Source: DASPKM01 sp035628135 (GTDB lineage Bacteria; Bacteroidota; Bacteroidia; Chitinophagales; Chitinophagaceae). From it: a DNA stretch of 64,000 nucleotides. How positions within the stretch are numbered: the first letter of the stretch is position 1; each line of letters opens with the position of its first letter. The stretch covers positions 62,001-126,000 of the forward strand of contig DASPKM010000006.1 of the NCBI GenBank assembly GCA_035628135.1, written 5' to 3'. Below, piece by piece: positions 50,819 through 59,516 of the stretch. The notes beneath the pieces are model-generated. The model was not told the origin of the DNA. It was given only the letters and a program-made list of their open reading frames with translations, and did no database searches. The translations under genes and the position numbers were made by a program.

Positions 50819-50870
50819 TATAACGGACCGGTATAATCGAAACATTACCGGCCGTTATGATCCGCGTTCC
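50809..50870. terminator. Long hairpin spanning the AsmA stop codon
   Basis: Left GGAACGC (50809-50815) and right GCGTTCC (50864-50870) bracket an inner stem ATAACGG(A)CCGGTA/TACCGGCCGTTAT with one bulged base and a 12-base loop. The outer and inner stems are separated by short unequal spacers. The AsmA TGA (50816-50818) lies in the left arm. It sits between convergent genes; a terminator for one or both is the simplest reading, though the T run is weak. Confidence 0.6.
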
Positions 50871-50899
50871 TATTTTAAAAGTCCATCTGCTTTGTACGC

Positions 50900-51415
50900 T
50901 TACCGTATAGCTCTTGCAAGGCTGTCAGCTTTTTGCAAGTGCATCCTGATGTGCGGAAGATATTTGTTTGCATACTCTTTAACCCGCCAATGGCGCCCAT
51001 TTGCAATTTCATTCTCGAACAATTGTACTGTCATCTGGTGGTCCATTACCTGGCTGTTCATAAATGCAGTGTCGAAGCTTACTCCCTGCAACGTGGCCAG
51101 TCGCTGTGCAAGCGCCTGGTGTGGCGGATCAGGTTCATCGGGCACATCTACTCCACGCTCCGTGCCGATTGCATTTAATTCGGCATGCGAGGTCCCGTGC
51201 TCGCTTACCATCATTTGCCCAAAAGCTTTTACAGCCGGGTTAACGGCTTTGGTAGACGCAAGGTTGCCGGCATTGATCTCGGCACTGTTTGCATACCCGG
51301 CCTGCATCAAAAAGTTGCGGTCGGTATCATTTAGTTTTTCATCATCGTCCTTGTCGCAGGCAGCCATGATGCACACTGTCAACAACCCGCTTAGCAAAAA
51401 TTTCATTGCTTTCAT
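50900..51415 (-). CDS. DUF4142 lipoprotein
   Basis: A 171-residue lipoprotein; lipobox ending at C20 (VCIMAAC). The DUF4142 core is visible: DRNFLMQAGYANSAEINAGN, VKAFGQMMVSEHGTSHAELN and DTAFMNSQVMDHQMTVQLFE, i.e. a ferritin-like four-helix bundle pattern with conserved histidines (SEHGTSH, DHQM). Function unknown; many copies occur in Bacteroidota and Proteobacteria. It faces the AsmA gene. Confidence 0.88.
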   Translation of the reverse strand: MKAMKFLLSGLLTVCIMAACDKDDDEKLNDTDRNFLMQAGYANSAEINAGNLASTKAVNPAVKAFGQMMVSEHGTSHAELNAIGTERGVDVPDEPDPPHQALAQRLATLQGVSFDTAFMNSQVMDHQMTVQLFENEIANGRHWRVKEYANKYLPHIRMHLQKADSLARAIR

Positions 51416-51640
51416 ACGCTCAAATTTTAAAGTGATTAATGATTAATGGATGAACCGCTGCAGCAATTCAAAATAGTAGTAGTAATGTCAACCAAAACCC
51501 ATGCTATATCAGTTTCCGATGATTATTCCCGGTAAAACAACCAGGCTCCTGCAAAGCCTTGTAGAATACCTGGGACATTAATGAGCAAATCTGAGGAGCG
51601 GCAAATTGGACTTTGTTCACGGCATCGTCCGCACATTTCC

Positions 51641-51671
51641 TTGCACAATTAGGATTCAACCCCTATTTTTG
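51641..51671 (+). promoter_or_regulatory. Promoter of the pyrophosphatase gene
   Basis: The best promoter in the window: -33 TTG at 51641-51643, 20 bases, then TATTTTTG at 51664-51671 (TAnnTTTG). The ATG is at 51705, leaving a leader of about 26 bases. Confidence 0.7.
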
Positions 51672-51704
51672 CCGTCCTGAATTTTTAACTTAGGAAAACC
51701 GCTT

Positions 51705-53945
51705 ATGGACAAATTGATCTATCTCGTTCCCTTGATGGGAGTCATCGGTCTGCTCTATACAATGGTAAAATTCAATTGGGTGTCCCGCCAGGACGCGGGC
51801 AATGACCGGATGAAAGAGATCAGTACCTATATCGCAGAGGGTGCTATGGCCTTTTTGAAGGCAGAATGGAAGATCCTCGGTTATTTCGTCGTGATAGTGG
51901 CCATCCTGCTAGGTATAATGGCTACCGCCAATCCTAAATCGCACTGGTCAATTTCAATCGCATTTATTGTAGGCGCCGTATTCAGCGCAGTCGCAGGGTA
52001 TATTGGCATGCGCATCGCCACTAAAAGCAATGTGCGCACGGCCCAGGCTGCACGCACCAGCCTTAGCAAGGCCCTTGCCGTTTCCTTTACCGGCGGCTCA
52101 GTAATGGGTCTCGGCGTGGCCGGCCTGGCCGTGCTGGGACTGGGCGGCTTATTTATATTATTAAAGATGATTTTCGCGCCCGATGCGGCCGTGAACTCCC
52201 CGGCGATGGTCCAGACCATTGAAGTATTGACAGGCTTCTCGCTGGGCGCAGAATCCATAGCCCTGTTTGCCCGCGTAGGCGGTGGTATTTACACCAAGGC
52301 GGCCGACGTAGGCGCCGACCTCGTAGGTAAGGTAGAGGCAGGCATACCCGAAGATGATCCACGTAACCCCGCCACCATCGCCGATAACGTAGGCGATAAC
52401 GTGGGAGACGTTGCCGGCATGGGCGCCGACCTTTTCGGTTCCTACGTGGCAACCGTACTGGCAACCATGGTGCTGGGACAGGAAACGCGCTCTATCGACG
52501 AATTCGGCGGACTGGCACCCATACTGCTGCCGATGCTGATAGCAGGCGTAGGTATTTTATTCTCTATTGTAGGCACCCTGTTCGTACGCATCAGCGATTC
52601 CGCAGGCATCAATACCGACAACGTGCAGAGGGCACTAAACATGGGTAATTGGGGTTCTATCATACTCACGGCGCTTGCCAGCGCCGCCCTGGTATATTTT
52701 ATTTTGCCCGATGTAATGACCTTCCGTGTAGGCACACGCGAAGAATACGACATCACCAAATGGGGCGTATTGGGAGCGATAGCAGTGGGACTGGTAGTGG
52801 GCACTCTCATGAGTATCATCACGGAATATTATACAGCCATGGGTAAGCGCCCCGTGCTTACCATTGTAAGGCAATCCGGCACCGGCCATGCCACAAACGT
52901 AATCGGCGGACTGGCCGTGGGCATGGAATCTACCATGCTGCCCATCCTGGTACTGGCAGGCGGTATCTGGGGCTCTTATGAGTGCGCGGGTCTTTATGGC
53001 GTTGCCATAGCAGCGGCCGGTATGATGGCTACTACTGCCATGCAGCTGGCCATCGACGCATTCGGTCCCATAGCCGATAATGCCGGCGGTATAGCCGAAA
53101 TGAGCGAGCTGCCCAAAGAGGTACGCGAAAAAACCGACGTGCTCGACGCGGTGGGCAATACCACCGCCGCCACCGGTAAGGGCTTTGCCATTGCATCCGC
53201 TGCCCTTACAGCCCTGGCGTTGTTTGCAGCCTACGTAGGCGTGGTGGAAAACAACGGCTACGAAATGGCCGGCATCGATATTTACAAGGCAAAAGTGCTG
53301 GCCTCCCTCTTCGTGGGTGGCATGATCCCATTTATATTTTCATCGTTGGCCATACAGGCCGTGGGCAAGGCCGCCATGGCCATGGTAGAAGAAGTGCGCA
53401 GGCAATTCCGCACCATTCCGGGCATTATGGAAGGTACCGGTAAGCCGGAATACGATAAATGCGTGGCCATCTCTACCGAAGCATCCATCAAAAAAATGAT
53501 GTTGCCCGGGGCCATCACCATCATCTCTCCCATTTTCATCGGCTTTTTATTAGGACCCGAGGCACTGGGCGGATTTTTAGCAGGTGCCACCGTAAGCGGC
53601 GTGCTCATGGGAATGTTCCAGAACAACGCCGGCGGCGCATGGGACAATGCAAAAAAATCATTCGAAAAAGGGGTAGAGATCAACGGCGTGGTACATTACA
53701 AAAAATCGGAGCCGCATAAGGCATCGGTAACCGGCGATACTGTAGGAGATCCTTTTAAAGATACCTCCGGCCCTTCGATGAACATCCTTATCAAGCTAAT
53801 GTCCATCGTGTCGCTGGTAATTGCGCCTACCCTTGCGAGCGTGCACAGCGAAAGGGCCGACGAAGCAACAAAGCTTCCTTCGAAGAGCACCATAACGATG
53901 ACCGTTGATCAAAAGGATAGCAAATTGTTAATTAATGGTAAATAG
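51705..53945 (+). CDS. hppA: Membrane-bound pyrophosphatase, K+-dependent type
   Basis: A 746-residue, 16-helix ion-pumping pyrophosphatase. The PPi/Mg site is DVGADLVGKVEAGIPEDDPR and the duplicated DNVGDNVGD; a second acidic region is AIDAFGPIADNAGGIAEM. GNTTAATGKG has alanine where K+-independent enzymes have lysine, so it should be the K+-stimulated type and is possibly Na+-pumping. It couples PPi hydrolysis to ion export across the inner membrane. Monocistronic, with its own promoter and terminator. Confidence 0.95.
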   Translation: MDKLIYLVPLMGVIGLLYTMVKFNWVSRQDAGNDRMKEISTYIAEGAMAFLKAEWKILGYFVVIVAILLGIMATANPKSHWSISIAFIVGAVFSAVAGYIGMRIATKSNVRTAQAARTSLSKALAVSFTGGSVMGLGVAGLAVLGLGGLFILLKMIFAPDAAVNSPAMVQTIEVLTGFSLGAESIALFARVGGGIYTKAADVGADLVGKVEAGIPEDDPRNPATIADNVGDNVGDVAGMGADLFGSYVATVLATMVLGQETRSIDEFGGLAPILLPMLIAGVGILFSIVGTLFVRISDSAGINTDNVQRALNMGNWGSIILTALASAALVYFILPDVMTFRVGTREEYDITKWGVLGAIAVGLVVGTLMSIITEYYTAMGKRPVLTIVRQSGTGHATNVIGGLAVGMESTMLPILVLAGGIWGSYECAGLYGVAIAAAGMMATTAMQLAIDAFGPIADNAGGIAEMSELPKEVREKTDVLDAVGNTTAATGKGFAIASAALTALALFAAYVGVVENNGYEMAGIDIYKAKVLASLFVGGMIPFIFSSLAIQAVGKAAMAMVEEVRRQFRTIPGIMEGTGKPEYDKCVAISTEASIKKMMLPGAITIISPIFIGFLLGPEALGGFLAGATVSGVLMGMFQNNAGGAWDNAKKSFEKGVEINGVVHYKKSEPHKASVTGDTVGDPFKDTSGPSMNILIKLMSIVSLVIAPTLASVHSERADEATKLPSKSTITMTVDQKDSKLLINGK

Positions 53946-54016
53946 CTTGATAGAATAAACAGATGAGTTTATTTTGAGGCTTCTTAAAAATAGTCACTAA
54001 TCAATTCCAAATACCG

Positions 54017-54052
54017 AAGTCCCTGTGTGTCTACATGGGGGCTTTCTTTTTT
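54017..54052 (+). terminator. Terminator after hppA
   Basis: Eleven-base stem AAGTCCCTGTG/CATGGGGGCTT (three G-T pairs) with a six-base loop and a TCTTTTTT tail. It ends 12 bases before the next gene's ATG, ruling out an earlier in-frame ATG at 54035. Confidence 0.78.
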
Positions 54053-54064
54053 GTAACTTGCCGT

Positions 54065-54943
54065 ATGCCTCCCGTCATTCTATATTATGCCATTCCTTTC
54101 TTTGTATTGCTCCTTTCAACAGAAGCGTGGTTTTCGTACAAGGAGCATAAGGATTTGTATGAAAAGAAGGATACCTGGAGCAGCCTGGCGCTGGGCATTG
54201 GCAACGTGCTGACCGGGTTTGTGACCAAGGCCATGATCTTTGGACTGTTCACGCTTTTATACGAGATAAGAATATTTACGCTCGATATCTCTGCCTGGTG
54301 GTATTGGGTGCTGCTGTATTTCGCCGATGATTTTTCCTATTATTGGTTCCATAGGGTAAGCCACAATGTAAACTGGTTCTGGGCCTCGCACGTAGTACAC
54401 CATTCTTCGGAAAGGTATAACCTTGCAGCGGCGCTGCGCCAAACCTGGACGGGCAATGCCACGGGCTCCTTCCTGTTCTGGGCCTGGATGCCGCTGGTGG
54501 GGTTCCATCCCATCTGGATACTGTTCATGCAACAGATAAGCCTTATCTATCAATTCTGGATACATACCGAGACCATTCATAAAATGCCGCGCTGGTTCGA
54601 GTTTATTTTCAATACGCCGTCCCACCACCGGGTGCACCATGGCAGCGACCTGAAATATCTCGACAAAAATCACGGGGGCATCATGATCATCTGGGACCGG
54701 ATGTTTGGCTCTTTTCAGCCCGAGCAGGAAAGGCCGGTATACGGGCTTACCAATAACATCGGTTCCTTTAATCCTTTTATAGTGGCTTTTAAAACCTGGG
54801 GTGAACTTTTTAGAAAGGCCGCTTCGTCGGGCTCGGTCAAAAATGGGATTAATTATTTCCTGCAGCCACCGGGATGGAGTCACGACGGCAGTACCAAAAC
54901 TGTCAGGCAGATGCGGAGACAGAACGAAGGCAACAGCAATTAG
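54065..54943 (+). CDS. Fatty-acid hydroxylase/sterol desaturase superfamily protein
   Basis: A 292-residue membrane di-iron protein, second of its superfamily in the window and distinct from the one at 43638-44480. Histidine boxes HRVSH, HVVHHSSE and HRVHHGSD, with conserved HTETIH and GIMIIWDRMFGSF after the third. The pattern is closest to the C-5 sterol desaturase/carotenoid hydroxylase-like branch. The product's lipid is unknown. Start chosen at 54065, after the hppA terminator. Confidence 0.87.
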   Translation: MPPVILYYAIPFFVLLLSTEAWFSYKEHKDLYEKKDTWSSLALGIGNVLTGFVTKAMIFGLFTLLYEIRIFTLDISAWWYWVLLYFADDFSYYWFHRVSHNVNWFWASHVVHHSSERYNLAAALRQTWTGNATGSFLFWAWMPLVGFHPIWILFMQQISLIYQFWIHTETIHKMPRWFEFIFNTPSHHRVHHGSDLKYLDKNHGGIMIIWDRMFGSFQPEQERPVYGLTNNIGSFNPFIVAFKTWGELFRKAASSGSVKNGINYFLQPPGWSHDGSTKTVRQMRRQNEGNSN

Positions 54944-55292
54944 ACCATATAATCTTAATCGGGCTGTTACCGGGTATTACTTACGCCTGCACCCGCTTAT
55001 CATTATATTGGCATAAATCCGAGTTACTAACCGGATGTTCTTTTATTTCTCCTTATCGTTTTCAACTATCCGTATATCTCGAATTCATCCCATAATCGCC
55101 GCATTACCACGTATGCCGATATCGGTTTACACGCCGCATAGAGGCGGGAACATTACCCCCCCAAACGTATCACAACAGGGTTCGCCGGCGGTTCACCGAC
55201 CTTTCATCAATCTCCATGCAACATTCTCCAGGTTCCTGTGTATTTTACTGTGGAAAATTTTGTTAACCAAAATTAACCTGGTTTAACTTTTT
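54944..55292. other. Intergenic stretch upstream of blaI
   Basis: No coding sequence recognised. Near its right end there are TTAACC words at 55263-55279 with a partly complementary GGTTTAAC at 55280-55287, just before the palindrome proposed as the BlaI operator. The rest has no repeat, RNA or clear promoter that I can see. Confidence 0.5.
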
Positions 55293-55312
55293 ATTACGAA
55301 AAATATCGTAAT
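55293..55312. promoter_or_regulatory. Palindromic operator candidate for BlaI
   Basis: Perfect dyad ATTACGA-N6-TCGTAAT. It overlaps the TAATTTG (one base short of TAnnTTTG) at 55309-55315, 17 bases before the blaI ATG. Its position over the promoter and its gene partner, a BlaI-like repressor, support autoregulation. Confidence 0.65.
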
Positions 55313-55332
55313 TTGTTGGCAAAATACTCAGT

Positions 55333-55716
55333 ATGAGCACTGTCAAATACATTAAACCCACGGAGAGTGAACTGGAGATCCTGCAGGTTTTATGGGAAAA
55401 AGGCACTGCCAGCGTTCGCGATGTTCATGAAGAACTCGCCAGGACCAAAGAAGTTGGCTACACCACTACCCTGAAGCTGATGCAAATTATGTACGAGAAA
55501 GGGCTGGTAAAGAGAGACGCCACATTTAAAACCCATATCTATGAGCCCTTGGTAAGCCGTGATAAAACTCAGAAACACCTGCTCAACAAGATGATCGACA
55601 CGTTGTTTGGAGGATCGCCTACACAGTTGGTATTGCAGGCTTTGGGTAACCACAAGGCTTCACCACAGGAACTGGAAGAAATACAACAACTGCTGAACAA
55701 CTTAAAAAAACAATAA
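55333..55716 (+). CDS. BlaI/MecI/CopY-family repressor
   Basis: A 127-residue winged-helix repressor. SELEILQVLWEKGTASVRDV and ELARTKEVGYTTTLKLMQIM are the HTH; the C-terminal dimerisation helix is SPQELEEIQQLLNNLKKQ. It represses its own promoter until the adjacent M56 protein triggers its cleavage or release (family knowledge). The M56 gene starts three bases after its stop. Self-binding to the palindrome at 55293-55312 is inferred. Confidence 0.93.
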   Translation: MSTVKYIKPTESELEILQVLWEKGTASVRDVHEELARTKEVGYTTTLKLMQIMYEKGLVKRDATFKTHIYEPLVSRDKTQKHLLNKMIDTLFGGSPTQLVLQALGNHKASPQELEEIQQLLNNLKKQ

Positions 55717-55719
55717 CGT

Positions 55720-57552
55720 ATGGCGTTGCTTGGCCAATCAGCTTTTCTAAAAGCTTTAGGTTGGGCTTTGCTGAACAGTATCTGGCAAATGGCCATACTC
55801 TGGCTGGTTTACCTGCTGCTGTCGGCTTCCCTGAGAAAACAACTGACCGCACACATCAAACATTCTATCGCCATACTGCTGCTGGGGCTTGGCTCCGCGT
55901 GGTTTGCCTTTACCCTTGCGGTAAAATATTTTAATTACAGCGAACCCGCTGTTATCCTGGCTTCTTCCGAAAGTGCGCCCGAAACATTGTCCGGCATCAT
56001 CACCACCAGCCTGCAGAACCTGGAGACCACCCTTCCCTTCCTTTCGAGCATTTACCTGCTGGTGATCGTGTTCCTGTTCTTCCGCTTCGCATCACAATAC
56101 CGCTATACACGGCACGTAAGCACTCAGGCAGTGCACAAACTGTCGCCGCAGTTCCGCATGTACGTTCAGCAAGTAGCTGTCCGCATGGGTATAAAAAAAG
56201 ACATTAAGGTATGGCTGTCCGAGATCGTCGATACGCCCATGACCATCGGCTTCTGGAAGCCCGTGATCCTGATGCCCATCGCTTCCATCAACGGCCTTAG
56301 CACTCAACAGGTAGAGGCCATTTTGCTGCACGAGCTGGCACACATCCGCCGCAACGATTACCTCGTAAACCTGCTCATTGCAAGCATCGACATTATTTTA
56401 TTCTTCAACCCCTTCTCGCGCCTGTTCATCCGCACCATTAAAAAGGAAAGAGAGAACAGCTGCGATGACCTGGTATTGCAGTTCCAGTACAATGCGCACG
56501 CTTATGCGTCCGCCCTGCTGATGATTGAACAAAAAAGAGTGATGAAAGTCGCGCTGGGCATGGCCGCCACCGGCAAAAACAACAGGATGCTGCTGGACAG
56601 GGTTAAGAGAATTTTAAACCAGCCTGTTTCCACTCGCTACAACAACCGCATGGTAGCACACCTGTTTGCGGGAGCATTGATAGCGCTGATAGCCTGGTCC
56701 AATCCCGGTACCGTCATCGTAAAAAATATACTGAACCCGGAAATAAAAGAGGTTGCCACAACCCCTGCCGAAAACAAACAACCGGTGTTCATCAGCAATC
56801 CTATTGCCGAAGCGCCCGTAAAAAAGACTGAACGAAAACGTTCGCATGAAGAGTTGGAACAACTGCTCGCTGAAAAAGAAGCCGAGGACGAAGAAATTGC
56901 ATTGTCCGACATGGTTACCCAGGTAGCCTACGAAAGGCTTGAATATGTGCCGCAGATAATACAGGCTGCCGCCGAGAACCTCCGCGATTTTTCCATTACG
57001 GAGCAAATGGCGGTTGAAAAACCAATAGAGGCTGTGGTAAACGTTGCACCCATGCCCTTTGTGCCCAGCACCAGCTTTACCTATTATTTCCAGGATTCCA
57101 GCAAACCCAGCACCATGGTAGTATCGGCTGAAGAAAAAGCAGCCAAAGAATCGCTTAAGAAAGCGTTGAAAGCATTGGACGAAATAGACTGGGTTAAATT
57201 GGAAAAACAACTGAAGGACGCAGGTGATAAAATAGACATCCGCAAGCTGCAGGACGAAATGAAAAAATCCCTGCAACAGCTTGACTGGGAAAAGATCAAT
57301 GTAGAAACCAAGCTGGAGCAACTTCAGGCAGATGCCAAAAAACGCCAGGATGCTTACCTGCGCGAGCTGACCACCGCACGCCAGAACACCCAAATGCAGG
57401 AGCATTATAAAAACCTTCAGAAAAAAGTGATCGAAGACCAAATCAAATGCAACGAGGAAAACCTTAAAAAACAGCAGGAACTGAAAAATCACCTGCAGAA
57501 AAAGAACAAGCCGGCTACCACCACCGCGGTTAAGAAGATCGTGTATATCTAG
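55720..57552 (+). CDS. M56 (BlaR1-like) metalloprotease with coiled-coil C-terminus
   Basis: A 610-residue membrane protease. Membrane helices at residues about 15-35, 45-65, 110-130 and 308-325; the M56 zinc motif HELAH (H204-x-x-x-H208) in ILLHELAHIRRNDYLVN, and downstream RENSCDDLVL with the third ligand. The C-terminal half (residues about 340-610) has no penicillin-binding domain; it is acidic then coiled-coil, with a repeated DEIDWVKLEKQL / QQLDWEKINVETKL pattern. It probably senses something other than a beta-lactam and releases the BlaI repressor. Confidence 0.9.
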   Translation: MALLGQSAFLKALGWALLNSIWQMAILWLVYLLLSASLRKQLTAHIKHSIAILLLGLGSAWFAFTLAVKYFNYSEPAVILASSESAPETLSGIITTSLQNLETTLPFLSSIYLLVIVFLFFRFASQYRYTRHVSTQAVHKLSPQFRMYVQQVAVRMGIKKDIKVWLSEIVDTPMTIGFWKPVILMPIASINGLSTQQVEAILLHELAHIRRNDYLVNLLIASIDIILFFNPFSRLFIRTIKKERENSCDDLVLQFQYNAHAYASALLMIEQKRVMKVALGMAATGKNNRMLLDRVKRILNQPVSTRYNNRMVAHLFAGALIALIAWSNPGTVIVKNILNPEIKEVATTPAENKQPVFISNPIAEAPVKKTERKRSHEELEQLLAEKEAEDEEIALSDMVTQVAYERLEYVPQIIQAAAENLRDFSITEQMAVEKPIEAVVNVAPMPFVPSTSFTYYFQDSSKPSTMVVSAEEKAAKESLKKALKALDEIDWVKLEKQLKDAGDKIDIRKLQDEMKKSLQQLDWEKINVETKLEQLQADAKKRQDAYLRELTTARQNTQMQEHYKNLQKKVIEDQIKCNEENLKKQQELKNHLQKKNKPATTTAVKKIVYI

Positions 57553-57685
57553 GTCTTAAATCCAGGAACGTTTGTTCTTTCCTGGTTTATTCTCCAAAGC
57601 AATTATTGTCTGAGGCTGTCGCTCTGCCTGCACAGCCGTTCTGCTAATGGTAGGAAGTCTGCCATTTCTGTTGCAACTTTATGCA

Positions 57686-58480
57686 ATGATCTCGTACATC
57701 GTTGACACTTTTACAAACAAACCCTTTAAAGGAAATCCAACCGGCGTTTGTTGCCTTACCGCTCCTACAAGCGATGCCGCCTTGCTGTCCATCGCCAATG
57801 AGCTGAACTTTCCCGTTACGGCTTTCATTGCCGAAACTACCGGTAATGGATACACTATAAGGTATTTTACGCCGGTTACAGAGATCCCCGCCTGCTGGCA
57901 CGCTACGCTCGCATCTGCAAGAGTGGCATTGCTGGAAGATGGCATTGCAAACGCCACCTTTCATACAACCAACGGTATTGCACTTACCACTACAACGGAC
58001 GGCGACCTTACCATGATGACCTATCCCAAATACAACATGCAGCCTTTTGACATTAGCAGGGACCTATTGGACGGCCTTGGTTTGACAGGCTATCGCACCG
58101 CAGGCTATTGCAGCGAATTGGAAGCACTGTTCCTGGAAACAGATGCAGGCACGCTCCGAACTCTGCGGCCGGATTATCCGCGGCTCGTGCAAAGCAATGA
58201 CATCATTAAAGAAGTAGTAGTAACATCATTAGCCGATAGTGATGAACATGATTACCTGCTCCGTTCATTTTGCCCGTGGATCGGCATAGATGAAGATCCT
58301 GTAACCGGTTCGGTACACACGGTATTGGCAGGTTTCTGGCAGCAAAGACTGAACAAAAACAGCTTAAAAGCATACCAGGCCTCCCAACGCGGCGGCGAAC
58401 TGGTAGTCAAAGCGTTTAACGACAAAACTGAAATCGGCGGAAAATCAGTAGTAATAATGAAAGGAAAAATCGAACTATAA
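57686..58480 (+). CDS. PhzF-family isomerase-like protein, catalytic Glu replaced
   Basis: A 264-residue protein with the two-domain diaminopimelate-epimerase-like PhzF fold: MISYIVDTFTNKPFKGNPTG, a domain-swapped strand ELNFPVTAFIAE, EIPACWHATLASARVAL, and IDEDPVTGSVHTVLAGF in the second half. The usual catalytic glutamate in the SETAF strand is replaced by valine (V44 in FPVTAF) and the GHAT motif glycine by tryptophan (W71). It may be inactive in isomerisation or belong to a divergent subfamily. The ATG at 57686 was chosen over one further upstream. Convergent with the PorP/SprF gene. Confidence 0.8.
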   Translation: MISYIVDTFTNKPFKGNPTGVCCLTAPTSDAALLSIANELNFPVTAFIAETTGNGYTIRYFTPVTEIPACWHATLASARVALLEDGIANATFHTTNGIALTTTTDGDLTMMTYPKYNMQPFDISRDLLDGLGLTGYRTAGYCSELEALFLETDAGTLRTLRPDYPRLVQSNDIIKEVVVTSLADSDEHDYLLRSFCPWIGIDEDPVTGSVHTVLAGFWQQRLNKNSLKAYQASQRGGELVVKAFNDKTEIGGKSVVIMKGKIEL

Positions 58481-58481
58481 C

Positions 58482-59498
58482 CTACCACACATTCCTCGGG
58501 CACCAATCCCCATATTTATTGCCGATCAGGAATCCAACCATGATCTCATGGGTTCCCTTGGTGAATGCATTCAGCTTGCTGGTGGTGTAATCGTACGCGT
58601 AACCGATGTTGAAAGTGTTGGACACGTTCAACCCGATCATGCCCGCAAACCCCTCCTCTATCCTGTAGCTGGCGCCTACCCAGGCAAGGTCCTGGTATTG
58701 CAGCTTCAGGTTTACGTCCGCATTCAACGTACTGCTTACATATTTAACCAGGGTGGAAGGCATCAGGTTAAAATCTTCGTTTATCAGGAACCGGTAGCCC
58801 GCCGTTAAAAACAGGTGCGGAACAAATTTTCCCTCCTGCTTGGTAAGCGTGCCATTGGAGAAATCGATCTTGGAAGGAATGATCTGCTGGGCAGCCAATC
58901 CTAAAAAATAGTCTGCTGAATATACCCAAACGCCCGCATTGAAATCAGGGCGAAGGTTATTGATCTCATTGCTGGTGTATACCGCGGGATCAACGGTAGT
59001 ATACACGAAATCCAATTTGTTGGCGGCGAGGCTAAGATTGCTCACACCGGCGCCAAATCCCGCTGCAATGCTGGTACGCGGGCTAATGCCTAAATGGTAA
59101 GCATACGTTGCATAAGTAGAAAACCTGTTCAACGGTCCTGTTCTGTCGTTGATCACCTGCAACCCTATACCGTGGTGCGGCGAAGCCGAAGTATAATCCT
59201 GCCAATAGCTCTTGCCACGCGGGTTTTCGCCAGGCATGCGGAACGACGTGGCCGATGTACGGTCATCCTGCTTGCCGATGGCCTTGTGAATGGTGAAATA
59301 AGTGGTAACAGGCGCATCCTGCAATCCTACCCACTGGTGCCGGTGGCTGATCTTGATATCGGTATAATTCTCAATGCCGGTGAGCGCCGGATTGATGATA
59401 TAGTTGTTCAGAATATACTGGGTATAATGGGGCTTCTGCTGCGCCTGCACACTAAGAAGACTTCCACCCAAACACAATCCAAGAATTAACCGCTTCAT
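58482..59498 (-). CDS. PorP/SprF-family T9SS outer-membrane protein
   Basis: A 338-residue outer-membrane protein with a signal peptide (RLILGLCLGGSLLSVQAQ). The family opening QQKPHYTQYILNNYIINPAL and GIENYTDIKISHRHQWVGLQ is the PorP/SprF hallmark; beta-barrel strands follow. SprF-type proteins are required for secretion or surface attachment of a type B cargo, usually the adjacent gene; here the giant PKD protein lies 19 bases upstream on the same strand, so the pair is a cargo-partner operon. Confidence 0.92.
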   Translation of the reverse strand: MKRLILGLCLGGSLLSVQAQQKPHYTQYILNNYIINPALTGIENYTDIKISHRHQWVGLQDAPVTTYFTIHKAIGKQDDRTSATSFRMPGENPRGKSYWQDYTSASPHHGIGLQVINDRTGPLNRFSTYATYAYHLGISPRTSIAAGFGAGVSNLSLAANKLDFVYTTVDPAVYTSNEINNLRPDFNAGVWVYSADYFLGLAAQQIIPSKIDFSNGTLTKQEGKFVPHLFLTAGYRFLINEDFNLMPSTLVKYVSSTLNADVNLKLQYQDLAWVGASYRIEEGFAGMIGLNVSNTFNIGYAYDYTTSKLNAFTKGTHEIMVGFLIGNKYGDWCPRNVW

Positions 59499-59516
59499 GT
59501 TTCTTTTCTTTTAGGA

